Source: Candidatus Atribacteria bacterium UBA6251
GTDB taxonomy: Bacteria > Atribacterota > Phoenicimicrobiia > Phoenicimicrobiales > Phoenicimicrobiaceae
NCBI GenBank assembly: GCA_002441285.1
Contig: DJVR01000030.1
Location: 1-5,449, forward strand
Direction of reading: 5' to 3'
Length of the DNA stretch: 5,449 bases
Below are positions 1-5,449 of the stretch, in pieces. Within the stretch, counting starts at the first letter, position 1. Each line of letters starts with the position of its first letter. The notes below the pieces were generated by a model that was given only the letters and a program-made list of their open reading frames with translations, did no database searches and was not told the origin of the DNA. The translations under genes were made by a program, and so were the position numbers.

Positions 1-10
1 TGGTAGTAAT

Positions 11-39
11 ATTATAGTATAAGAGAAGTTAAAGTGCAA
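11..39 (-). promoter_or_regulatory. Candidate promoter after pdxT, firing off the left edge
   Basis: On the minus strand a perfect -10 TATAAT (11-16) lies exactly 17 nt after TTGCAC (34-39), which keeps the TTG of the -35 consensus but only three of six bases. It starts within 10 nt of the pdxT stop and would drive a gene lying to the left of position 1. The gene itself is not in the window, so this is a prediction from the boxes and spacing alone; A/T-rich DNA gives such -10 matches by chance fairly often. Confidence 0.4.
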
Positions 40-50
40 GTATTTAACTC
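28..50 (-). terminator. Small hairpin overlapping the pdxT stop, weak terminator candidate
   Basis: GTTAAA and TTTAAC (28-33 and 43-48) pair as a 6-bp stem around a 9-nt loop, extendable by one A-U and one G-U pair into the TGA stop codon. The following minus-strand bases are CTTCTCTTAT, only loosely T-rich. The stem is short and almost entirely A-U, and its loop contains the -35 of the candidate promoter at 11-39, so it may be incidental. Confidence 0.25.
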
Positions 51-615
51 AAAAACTCTTACCTAAAAAATATTGATGTACCCTTAAATCATCAGTTAAT
101 TCAGGGTGAAATGCAGAAACTAAGATTTTACCCTGTCTAGCCATAATTATTTTATTTTCAAATTCTGCTAGAATTTCAACTTCCTCTCCAGCCCTTTTTA
201 TATAAGGAGCTCTAATAAATACTGCCCTAAAATTTTCTCCTTTGATGCCTTTGATCTTTATCTTTGCCTCAAAACTGTCTACCTGTCTTCCGAAGGCATT
301 TCTTTCTACGGTAATATCAATTAAATCAAACTTTACCTGTTGATATCCCTCTATTTCTTGAGCAAGTAAAATCATGCCAGCACAGGTACCGAATATAGGC
401 AAACCTTCCTTAGCCTTTTTTATAATAGCCTTATCCAGACCGTATATACTAGCTAATCTTCCAATAGTAGTGCTTTCCCCACCTGGCAAAATTAATTTCT
501 CTACCTGGTTTAAATCTTCTAAAGTTTTTACTCTGATTCCCTGGTGACCACATTGCTCAACCATATGGATATGCTCTTCTACTGCTCCTTGTAGGTCCAG
601 TACTCCAATCTTCAA
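49..615 (-). CDS. pdxT: Pyridoxal 5'-phosphate synthase, glutaminase subunit PdxT
   Basis: PdxT (also called Pdx2, SNO or YaaE) is the class I glutamine amidotransferase of the DXP-independent vitamin B6 pathway. It hydrolyses glutamine and feeds ammonia through the complex to PdxS; in the family it is active only when bound to PdxS. The 188-residue protein is close to the usual 190-200. It shows the PGGEST motif (44-49), the nucleophile C78 in GTCAG, and H170 and E172 in FHPEL, completing the Cys-His-Glu triad. RNAFGRQ (105-111) is also typical of the family. The start is TTG (613-615), translated as Met. It is preferred because the resulting MKIGVLDLQGAV matches the family N-terminus, and the frame upstream runs into a TGA at 637-639 with no ATG or GTG in between. 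The ribosome site is 14 nt away, longer than normal. The stop is TGA. It is the second gene of the pdxS-pdxT unit. Confidence 0.97.
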   Translation of the reverse strand: MKIGVLDLQGAVEEHIHMVEQCGHQGIRVKTLEDLNQVEKLILPGGESTTIGRLASIYGLDKAIIKKAKEGLPIFGTCAGMILLAQEIEGYQQVKFDLIDITVERNAFGRQVDSFEAKIKIKGIKGENFRAVFIRAPYIKRAGEEVEILAEFENKIIMARQGKILVSAFHPELTDDLRVHQYFLGKSF

Positions 616-635
616 TCTATTCTTTTGTGCCTCCT
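613..635 (-). promoter_or_regulatory. Ribosome binding site of pdxT with long spacing to a TTG start
   Basis: AGGAGG (630-635 on the minus strand) is a full-strength Shine-Dalgarno core, but 14 nt separate it from the TTG at 613-615; the other two genes here have 7 and 8 nt and begin with ATG. No ATG, GTG or TTG lies in frame between the site and this TTG, and no better purine tract lies closer, so this site fixes the start despite the spacing. Confidence 0.7.
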
Positions 636-664
636 TTCACCCTTAAAACCTGCTTATCTACCTT

Positions 665-1549
665 TTACCAACCTCTATCTTGCATTCGTTCATGTTCTTC
701 AATTTTAGAGATTTCAATACCCTTCATAGCTTCACCTAAACCTTCTGAAACTTTGGCAATAATTTCTGGATTATTGTAATGGGTAGTAGCTTCTACAATA
801 GCTCTTGCCCTTTTTACTGGATCTTTTGATTTAAATATACCCGAACCCACAAATATTCCATCTGCTCCTAACTGCATCATTAAAGCAGCATCAGCAGGAG
901 TAGCAATTCCTCCAGCAGCAAAATTTACTACCGGCAATCTTCCATTCTCAGCAACCTCCAGTAATAGTTCGTAAGGAGCTCCCAATTCTTTAGCCATACT
1001 CATCAACTCTTCTTTGGGTAAGTTTTTCAATTTTCTTATTTCATCCATTACCTGTCGCATATGTCTGACTGCCTCAACAATATTTCCCGTACCGGGTTCA
1101 CCCTTAGTACGGATCATTGCTGCCCCTTCTCCAATTCGTCTTAAAGCTTCTCCTAAATTTCGAGCTCCACATACAAAGGGTACCTTAAAATTATATTTAT
1201 TGATATGATATTTTTCATCCGCAGGAGTTAATACTTCACTCTCATCAATATAGTCTACTCCTAAAGCTTCCAACACCTGAGCTTCCACAAAATGGCCAAT
1301 CCTTACCTTAGCCATTACTGGAATAGATACAGCGGACATTATCTCTTTAATATTTTTAGGATCAGCCATTCTAGCTACTCCCCCGGCTGCTCTAATATCG
1401 GCAGGCACCCTCTCTAGAGCCATTACCGATACGGCACCAGCTTCTTCTGCTATCTTAGCCTGTTCTGCAGTGACTACATCCATAATCACTCCACCCTTTA
1501 ACATATCCGCTAATCCTTTTTTCACTCTATAAGTTCCTTTTTCTACCAT
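665..1549 (-). CDS. pdxS: Pyridoxal 5'-phosphate synthase, lyase/synthase subunit PdxS
   Basis: PdxS (also called Pdx1, SNZ or YaaD) is a TIM-barrel enzyme that makes PLP directly from ribose 5-phosphate, glyceraldehyde 3-phosphate and ammonia supplied by PdxT. In the family it forms a dodecamer in the cytoplasm decorated by up to twelve PdxT subunits. At 294 residues it has the same length as the Bacillus subtilis protein, and the catalytic residues fall at the same numbers: D24, K81 (the lysine that first binds the pentose phosphate), R147 and K149. Phosphate-binding glycines are seen at GTG 153-155 and GSGIF 235-239. The family signature around LPVVNFAAGGIATPADAA (205-222) and the usual RMQDRGW C-terminus are present. 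The ATG start has AGGAGG at 1558-1563, 8 nt upstream. The stop is TAA. pdxT follows after 49 nt, giving the classic pdxS-pdxT order, so the two are very likely co-transcribed. Nothing looks degraded or unusual. Confidence 0.98.
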   Translation of the reverse strand: MVEKGTYRVKKGLADMLKGGVIMDVVTAEQAKIAEEAGAVSVMALERVPADIRAAGGVARMADPKNIKEIMSAVSIPVMAKVRIGHFVEAQVLEALGVDYIDESEVLTPADEKYHINKYNFKVPFVCGARNLGEALRRIGEGAAMIRTKGEPGTGNIVEAVRHMRQVMDEIRKLKNLPKEELMSMAKELGAPYELLLEVAENGRLPVVNFAAGGIATPADAALMMQLGADGIFVGSGIFKSKDPVKRARAIVEATTHYNNPEIIAKVSEGLGEAMKGIEISKIEEHERMQDRGW

Positions 1550-1608
1550 AAACTAACCCTCCTAACAGGACATACTTTTAACTTATTCTTCTCATTTCCC
1601 TTAAAAAG

Positions 1609-1638
1609 GTTAAACATTTCAAACCAATATTTTATCAA
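1609..1638 (-). promoter_or_regulatory. Weak candidate promoter for pdxS-pdxT
   Basis: On the minus strand TTGATA (1633-1638, five of six -35 bases) is separated by 18 nt from TTTAAC (1609-1614, four of six -10 bases). Transcription would start near 1602, giving a leader of about 50 nt before the pdxS ATG with AGGAGG at 1558-1563. A rival -10, TAAAAT, overlaps the proposed -35 but has only a poor upstream partner (TGGTAA). A promoter is expected somewhere in 1550-1696 if the nifJ hairpin stops transcription, but this exact assignment is uncertain. Confidence 0.3.
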
Positions 1639-1658
1639 GGTTTTCTTCCTTTTACCAG

Positions 1659-1695
1659 TTAGTTAAAAATTTTACTAAATATATGGTTATATATT
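1659..1695. repeat. Two adjoining A/T palindromes between nifJ and pdxS
   Basis: AATATAT (1678-1684) and ATATATT (1689-1695) form a perfect 7-bp inverted repeat around GGTT. Directly beside it, TTAGT (1659-1663) plus AAAA (1665-1668) mirror TTTT (1670-1673) plus ACTAA (1674-1678), leaving one unpaired T and one central base. Both abut the long hairpin at 1697-1754. They could be an operator, an A/T-rich UP-like element for pdxST, or chance symmetry in A/T-rich DNA. No protein binding can be claimed from the sequence. Confidence 0.4.
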
Positions 1696-1696
1696 C

Positions 1697-1754
1697 CAAA
1701 TAATAAGATACCATAACCTTTAAAATTTTTAAAATTATGGCATCTTATTATTTG
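1697..1754 (-). terminator. Long hairpin after nifJ, probable terminator or 3'-end stabiliser
   Basis: Two 20-nt arms (1697-1716 and 1735-1754) are complementary except at one position and enclose an 18-nt A/T-rich loop. The hairpin begins 24 nt after the nifJ stop. On the minus-strand RNA the single non-Watson-Crick position is a G-U pair (from 1741 with 1710), whereas on the plus strand it would be an A-C mismatch, which fits function in the nifJ transcript. The stem is mostly A-U with GCC/GGU near the loop side, and no run of U follows the 3' arm (the next bases are GAATATATAACC), so it is not a textbook intrinsic terminator. It may protect the nifJ 3' end instead of, or as well as, ending transcription. 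Confidence 0.6.
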
Positions 1755-1778
1755 AATTTCAATATTAATCAAAAAATA

Positions 1779-4700
1779 TTATTTTTTTATTTCATGGTTC
1801 GCAGCTAAACGTTCATATAGTTTCCAGCGTTCCATAACTCCTTCCTGGGCTTCTTTGAGTAATTCTTTTGCTGCTTCAGGCATGGTTCTGGTAAGTACTT
1901 TATAACGATTCTCGTTATAAATATACTGTTCCAGTGGAATACTGGGTGCTGGTGAATCTAATTGTAATGGATTCTTGCCTTCTTTTTTCAAATTAGGATT
2001 ATATCTTAGTAATGGCCAGGAACCAGATTTTACAGCTAATTTCTGTTGTTCTAAACCATGGACCAAATTATATCCATGACTAATACAATGACAATAAGCT
2101 ATAATTAAAGATGGGCCATCATAGGCTTCTGCTTCTAAAAATGCCTTAATGGTATGGGCATCATTTGCACCTAAAGCTACTTGAGCAACATAAACATCTC
2201 CATAACAAATGGCCATCATAGCCAGGTCTTTACGTAAGGTTCTCTTCCCGGCAGCAGCAAACTTAGCAACTGCCCCTAAAGGTGTTGCTTTAGACATCTG
2301 CCCACCAGTATTAGAGTAAGTTCCTGAATCTAAAACTAGTATATTCACATTTCTTCTCTGGGCAATAACGTGATCTAATCCACCGTAACCGATATCAAAA
2401 GCCCAACCATCTCCTCCTACAATCCACACATCCTTTTTCACTAAAACATCAATTATACTTAACAGATTTTTAGCTTCTGAATTATTTATTTCTTTCAATT
2501 TTTGTTCTAATATTTTGACTCTTGCTCTTTGTTCTTCAATTCCTTTCTCAGTAGATTGATCTGCCTTGATAATTTCTTGAACTAGGGATGATCCAACCTT
2601 GGAAGAAAGTTTATTCAATAGTTCATAAGCATATTCTACCTGTTTATCTATAGCTAACCTCATACCCAATCCAAATTCCGCATTATCTTCAAATAAAGAA
2701 TTAGACCAAGCTGGTCCTCTCCCCTCCTGATTAAAGGTCCAGGGAGTTGTGGGTAAGTTTCCTCCATAGATAGATGAACAACCAGTTGCATTAGCGATAA
2801 CTGCCCTATCTCCAAATAATTGACTCATCAGTTTTAAATAAGGAGTCTCTCCACAACCTGCACAGGCTCCTGAAAATTCAAAGAGGGGTTGTAAGAATTG
2901 AACTTCTCTTACTGCCTTAAGATCAATCTGTTTACGATCTACCTCTGGAATGCTTAAGAAAAATTCCCAGTTCTTCATTTCCTGTTCACGAATAGGAATC
3001 TGTTCAACCATATTGATGGCTTTCAATTCTGGATTCTTTTTATTCTTGGAAGGACAATTCTGAACACATAGAGCGCAACCAGTACAATCTTCTGGTGCAA
3101 CTTGTAAAGTATATTTCAATCCTTTAAATTTAGAATTTTTAGCATCAGTCGATTTAAATTGTTTGGGAGCAGAAGATAATAGCTTACCGTCATAAACCTT
3201 AGCCCTAATTACCGCATGCGGACAGACTAGAACACATTTTCCGCATTGAATACAGGTTTCAGGATCCCAGATAGGTACCTCTTGTGCAATATTTCTCTTT
3301 TCCCATTTAGTTGTACCACTGGGGAAAGTACCATCGCAGGTGAAAGCACTAACTGGAACATCATCTCCCTTTCCAGCAATAATCTGAGCAGTAACTTTCT
3401 GTACAAAATCTGGAGCTTCAGCAGGAACTGGTGGTCTCTTTTCTATCTTACTGGTAACCTTATTCGGTATTTTTACTTCCTGTAAATTAGAAAGTGCACT
3501 ATCTACCCCAGCAAAATTAGTTTTAATAATCTTCTCTCCCTTTTTACCATAGGTCTTTTCGATAGAATCTTTAATTGCTTTAATCGCTTCCTCTGTTGGT
3601 ATTACTTTACTAAGGGCAAAGAAACAGACCTGCATAATAGTATTAATCCTAACTCCTAACCCAACTTCTTTAGCAATTTTGTAAGCATCAATTACATAAA
3701 ATTTTAAGTTCTTTTTAATAATAGTTTCCTGAACTGAACTTGGTAAATAATCCCAGACTTCTTCGGCAGAATAAGGACTATTCAATAAGAATATTGCTTC
3801 CTTCTGGGCATTATCTAACATATCATAACGTTCTAAAAAGGAAAATTGATGACAAGCTACAAAATTTGCTTGACTAATCAGATAGGGAGAATGGATCGGA
3901 GTAGAACCGAATCTAAGATGAGAAACAGTAAGCGATCCCGCTTTTCGAGAATCATAGACAAAATATCCTTGGGCATAATTGTCTGTCTCTTCTCCAATAA
4001 TCTTAATTGAATTTTTATTAGCGCCCACCGTTCCATCTGAACCAAGACCATAAAATAACGCTCTGGTTCGGTTAGTTGGTTCGATAGAAAAATCAGGATC
4101 ATAGGAAAGACTAGAGTTAGTTACATCATCATTAATTCCGACAGTAAAATGATTTTTAGGTTTATCTTTTTTAAGTTCTTCAAATATACTAACTACCATA
4201 GCCGGAGTAAATTCTTTGGAAGAAAGTCCGTATCTTCCTCCAATTACCTTGGGCATAGCTTTAAAGCTAGTAATCCCCACATTCATTCCTTCCTGTAAAG
4301 AAGTTATTACATCAGTATACAAAGGTTCTCCAATACTACCTGGTTCTTTAGTACGATCTAAAACTGCTATAGAAGTTACCGTACTGGGAATAGCTTTAAT
4401 AAAATGCTTTACAGAGAAGGGACGGTAAAGTCGAACCTTTATTAATCCAACCTTTTCACCTTTGCCCATAAGATATTCAACTGTCTCCTGAACAGTTTCC
4501 GCTCCAGAACCCATCAGTATAATGACTCTTTCAGCATCCTTAGGTCCAAAATATTGGAAGAGTTCATACTTTCTTCCAGTCACCTTTTCGAATTTTTTCA
4601 TTGTTTTTTCTACTATATCGGGACAGTTAAGATAATAGGGATTAACAGTCTCTTTACCCTGGAAGAAAACGTCTGGATTTTGAGCTGTTCCTCTAATAAA

Positions 4701-5342
4701 AGGACGATCAGGGGAAAGTCCTCTTTCCCGGTGAGCTCTGACCAGGTTATCATCAATTAATTCTTTCATTTCTTCAGGTGATAATATTTCAACTTTAGAA
4801 ACTTCATGAGAAGTCCGAAAACCATCAAAAAAATGCAGGAATGGTACTCTTGATTCCAAACTTGCTGCTTGGGCAATTAAAGGAAAATCCATAGCTTCCT
4901 GAACTGAATTTGCTGCAAATAAAGCAAAACCAGTTGCTCTGGTAGCCATTACATCACTATGATCTCCAAAGATAGATAGAGCATGACCTGCAATTGAACG
5001 AGCAGAAACATTAAATACAGTAGCAGTCAATTCACCTGCAATCTTATACATATTGGGAATCATTAGTAAAAGTCCTTGAGAAGCAGTAAAAGTTGTAGTG
5101 AGAGCCCCTCTTTGGATTGAACCATGAACTGCTCCAGCTGCTCCTCCTTCACTCTGCATTTCAGTAACTTGAGGAACAGTTCCCCAAATGTTTGGTTTCC
5201 CTTCAGCAGCCCACTCATCAGCGAGTTCTCCCATAGAAGAAGACGGAGTTATAGGATAGATATTCACTACTTCACTTAAATGATAAGCAGTGTGTGCCGC
5301 TGCGGTATTCCCGTCTATAGTTACATTCTTTTTATTTATCAT
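1779..5342 (-). CDS. nifJ: Pyruvate:ferredoxin (flavodoxin) oxidoreductase, single-chain form
   Basis: This 1187-residue cytoplasmic enzyme oxidises pyruvate with CoA to acetyl-CoA and CO2 and passes two electrons to ferredoxin or flavodoxin, the central step of pyruvate fermentation in anaerobes. The chain keeps the full PFOR order: N-terminal pyruvate/TPP domain (about 1-255, with YPITPSS, T32, E65 and R115 matching the Desulfovibrio africanus T31, E64 and R114), domain II (about 260-415), CoA-binding domain III (about 425-635), a two-cluster ferredoxin domain (C697/C700/C703/C707 and C753/C756/C759/C763) and the C-terminal TPP domain (GDGWA at 977-981, NTGGQ at 1011-1015). The proximal cluster ligands are C827, C830, C855 and C1086. 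It ends at about residue 1187, without the roughly 60-residue extension that shields the D. africanus enzyme from oxygen. The ATG start is set by GGAGG at 5350-5354, 7 nt upstream, and by the family N-terminus. The stop is TAA. It appears to be transcribed alone. The symbol nifJ is the family name; a role in nitrogen fixation is not implied. Confidence 0.98.
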   Translation of the reverse strand: MINKKNVTIDGNTAAAHTAYHLSEVVNIYPITPSSSMGELADEWAAEGKPNIWGTVPQVTEMQSEGGAAGAVHGSIQRGALTTTFTASQGLLLMIPNMYKIAGELTATVFNVSARSIAGHALSIFGDHSDVMATRATGFALFAANSVQEAMDFPLIAQAASLESRVPFLHFFDGFRTSHEVSKVEILSPEEMKELIDDNLVRAHRERGLSPDRPFIRGTAQNPDVFFQGKETVNPYYLNCPDIVEKTMKKFEKVTGRKYELFQYFGPKDAERVIILMGSGAETVQETVEYLMGKGEKVGLIKVRLYRPFSVKHFIKAIPSTVTSIAVLDRTKEPGSIGEPLYTDVITSLQEGMNVGITSFKAMPKVIGGRYGLSSKEFTPAMVVSIFEELKKDKPKNHFTVGINDDVTNSSLSYDPDFSIEPTNRTRALFYGLGSDGTVGANKNSIKIIGEETDNYAQGYFVYDSRKAGSLTVSHLRFGSTPIHSPYLISQANFVACHQFSFLERYDMLDNAQKEAIFLLNSPYSAEEVWDYLPSSVQETIIKKNLKFYVIDAYKIAKEVGLGVRINTIMQVCFFALSKVIPTEEAIKAIKDSIEKTYGKKGEKIIKTNFAGVDSALSNLQEVKIPNKVTSKIEKRPPVPAEAPDFVQKVTAQIIAGKGDDVPVSAFTCDGTFPSGTTKWEKRNIAQEVPIWDPETCIQCGKCVLVCPHAVIRAKVYDGKLLSSAPKQFKSTDAKNSKFKGLKYTLQVAPEDCTGCALCVQNCPSKNKKNPELKAINMVEQIPIREQEMKNWEFFLSIPEVDRKQIDLKAVREVQFLQPLFEFSGACAGCGETPYLKLMSQLFGDRAVIANATGCSSIYGGNLPTTPWTFNQEGRGPAWSNSLFEDNAEFGLGMRLAIDKQVEYAYELLNKLSSKVGSSLVQEIIKADQSTEKGIEEQRARVKILEQKLKEINNSEAKNLLSIIDVLVKKDVWIVGGDGWAFDIGYGGLDHVIAQRRNVNILVLDSGTYSNTGGQMSKATPLGAVAKFAAAGKRTLRKDLAMMAICYGDVYVAQVALGANDAHTIKAFLEAEAYDGPSLIIAYCHCISHGYNLVHGLEQQKLAVKSGSWPLLRYNPNLKKEGKNPLQLDSPAPSIPLEQYIYNENRYKVLTRTMPEAAKELLKEAQEGVMERWKLYERLAANHEIKK

Positions 5343-5383
5343 CGCCTAACCTCCAATTTATTTTTATCATACATCAATTTTTT

Positions 5384-5412
5384 ATTATAATACTTTTTAA
5401 GTCTTTTCTCAA
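5384..5412 (-). promoter_or_regulatory. Sigma-A type promoter of nifJ
   Basis: Reading the minus strand, a -35 box TTGAGA (5407-5412, five of six consensus bases) is followed by a 17-nt spacer and a perfect -10 box TATAAT (5384-5389). The predicted transcription start is near 5375-5378, giving a leader of about 35 nt that carries the GGAGG ribosome site at 5350-5354. The ideal spacing and near-consensus boxes predict high constitutive expression, as expected for a central fermentation enzyme. I saw no dyad of the TTGTGA-n6-TCACAA type (Rex) around it. Confidence 0.8.
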
Positions 5413-5449
5413 ATAATCTTTACCTAATGTTATTTAAGAATTAAAAGTG

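Larger units (their letters stand above)
1550..1778. other. Intergenic region between nifJ and pdxS
   Basis: These 229 nt contain no credible gene on either strand. From the nifJ side they hold the long hairpin, two A/T palindromes, the weak pdxS promoter candidate and the pdxS ribosome site (AGGAGG, 1558-1563). No riboswitch-like conserved core was recognised, and no gene for a PdxR/MocR regulator is present in the window, so how pdxST responds to PLP level cannot be read here. Confidence 0.7.

Noticed and set aside
1014..1208. Plus-strand open frame of 64 codons inside pdxS
   Set aside because: It lies wholly antisense to a strongly conserved gene, has no ribosome site of note and its translation resembles no family I know; it is a shadow frame.
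1550..1778. Possible riboswitch or cis-regulatory RNA upstream of pdxS
   Set aside because: No conserved riboswitch core was recognised, and the only strong structure is the hairpin tied to the nifJ 3' end.
3246..3485. Plus-strand open frame of 79 codons inside nifJ
   Set aside because: It is antisense to the ferredoxin-domain region of nifJ. The open frame follows from the composition of the coding strand.
3878..4102. Minus-strand open frame of 74 codons in another frame of nifJ
   Set aside because: It overlaps conserved PFOR sequence in a shifted frame; the nifJ frame is intact throughout, so it is neither a frameshift remnant nor a separate gene.
4216..4760. Two plus-strand open frames (4216-4428 and 4554-4760) inside nifJ
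   Set aside because: Both are antisense shadows of conserved PFOR coding sequence with no independent support.
1779..5342. nifJ as part of a nitrogen-fixation cluster
   Set aside because: No nif genes lie in the window; the symbol is historical and the neighbours are PLP synthesis genes, so general fermentative metabolism is the better reading.
49..5342. A functional link between nifJ and pdxST that would make a new system
   Set aside because: PFOR uses thiamine diphosphate, not PLP, and the genes are separated by 229 nt with a hairpin. Simple adjacency is the conservative explanation.

Overview
The window carries three complete genes, all on the minus strand. In transcription order (right to left) they are nifJ, a full-length one-chain pyruvate:ferredoxin (flavodoxin) oxidoreductase, then pdxS and pdxT, the two subunits of the R5P-dependent pyridoxal 5'-phosphate (PLP) synthase. 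No RNA gene, insertion sequence, CRISPR array or unknown coding region is visible, and none of the three genes shows a frameshift, truncation or missing catalytic residue.

The DNA is A/T-rich, Shine-Dalgarno sites are strong (AGGAGG or GGAGG before every gene), and the nifJ promoter is close to the sigma-A consensus. Together with an oxygen-sensitive PFOR that lacks a protective C-terminal extension and a fermentative-type PdxST pair, this suggests a strictly anaerobic low-GC bacterium of the Clostridia/Halanaerobiales type. A related-looking anaerobic phylum such as Atribacterota cannot be excluded. This placement is inference from gene content and composition only.

Layout: 1-48 is the short region after pdxT, with a small hairpin and a promoter-like pair facing off the left edge. 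49-615 is pdxT (TTG start). 616-664 is a 49-nt gap holding the pdxT ribosome site. 665-1549 is pdxS. 1550-1778 is a 229-nt A/T-rich intergenic region with a long hairpin 24 nt after the nifJ stop, two further A/T palindromes and a weak promoter candidate for pdxST. 1779-5342 is nifJ. 5343-5449 is the nifJ leader with a clear promoter.

Functionally, PdxS and PdxT form one enzyme: PdxT releases ammonia from glutamine and PdxS combines it with ribose 5-phosphate and glyceraldehyde 3-phosphate to give PLP. NifJ is separate central metabolism: it oxidises pyruvate to acetyl-CoA and CO2, using thiamine diphosphate and three [4Fe-4S] clusters, and passes electrons to ferredoxin or flavodoxin. The hairpin after nifJ and the independent spacing suggest two transcription units (nifJ alone; pdxS-pdxT). 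I see no previously undescribed system here; the points worth a second look are regulatory details.
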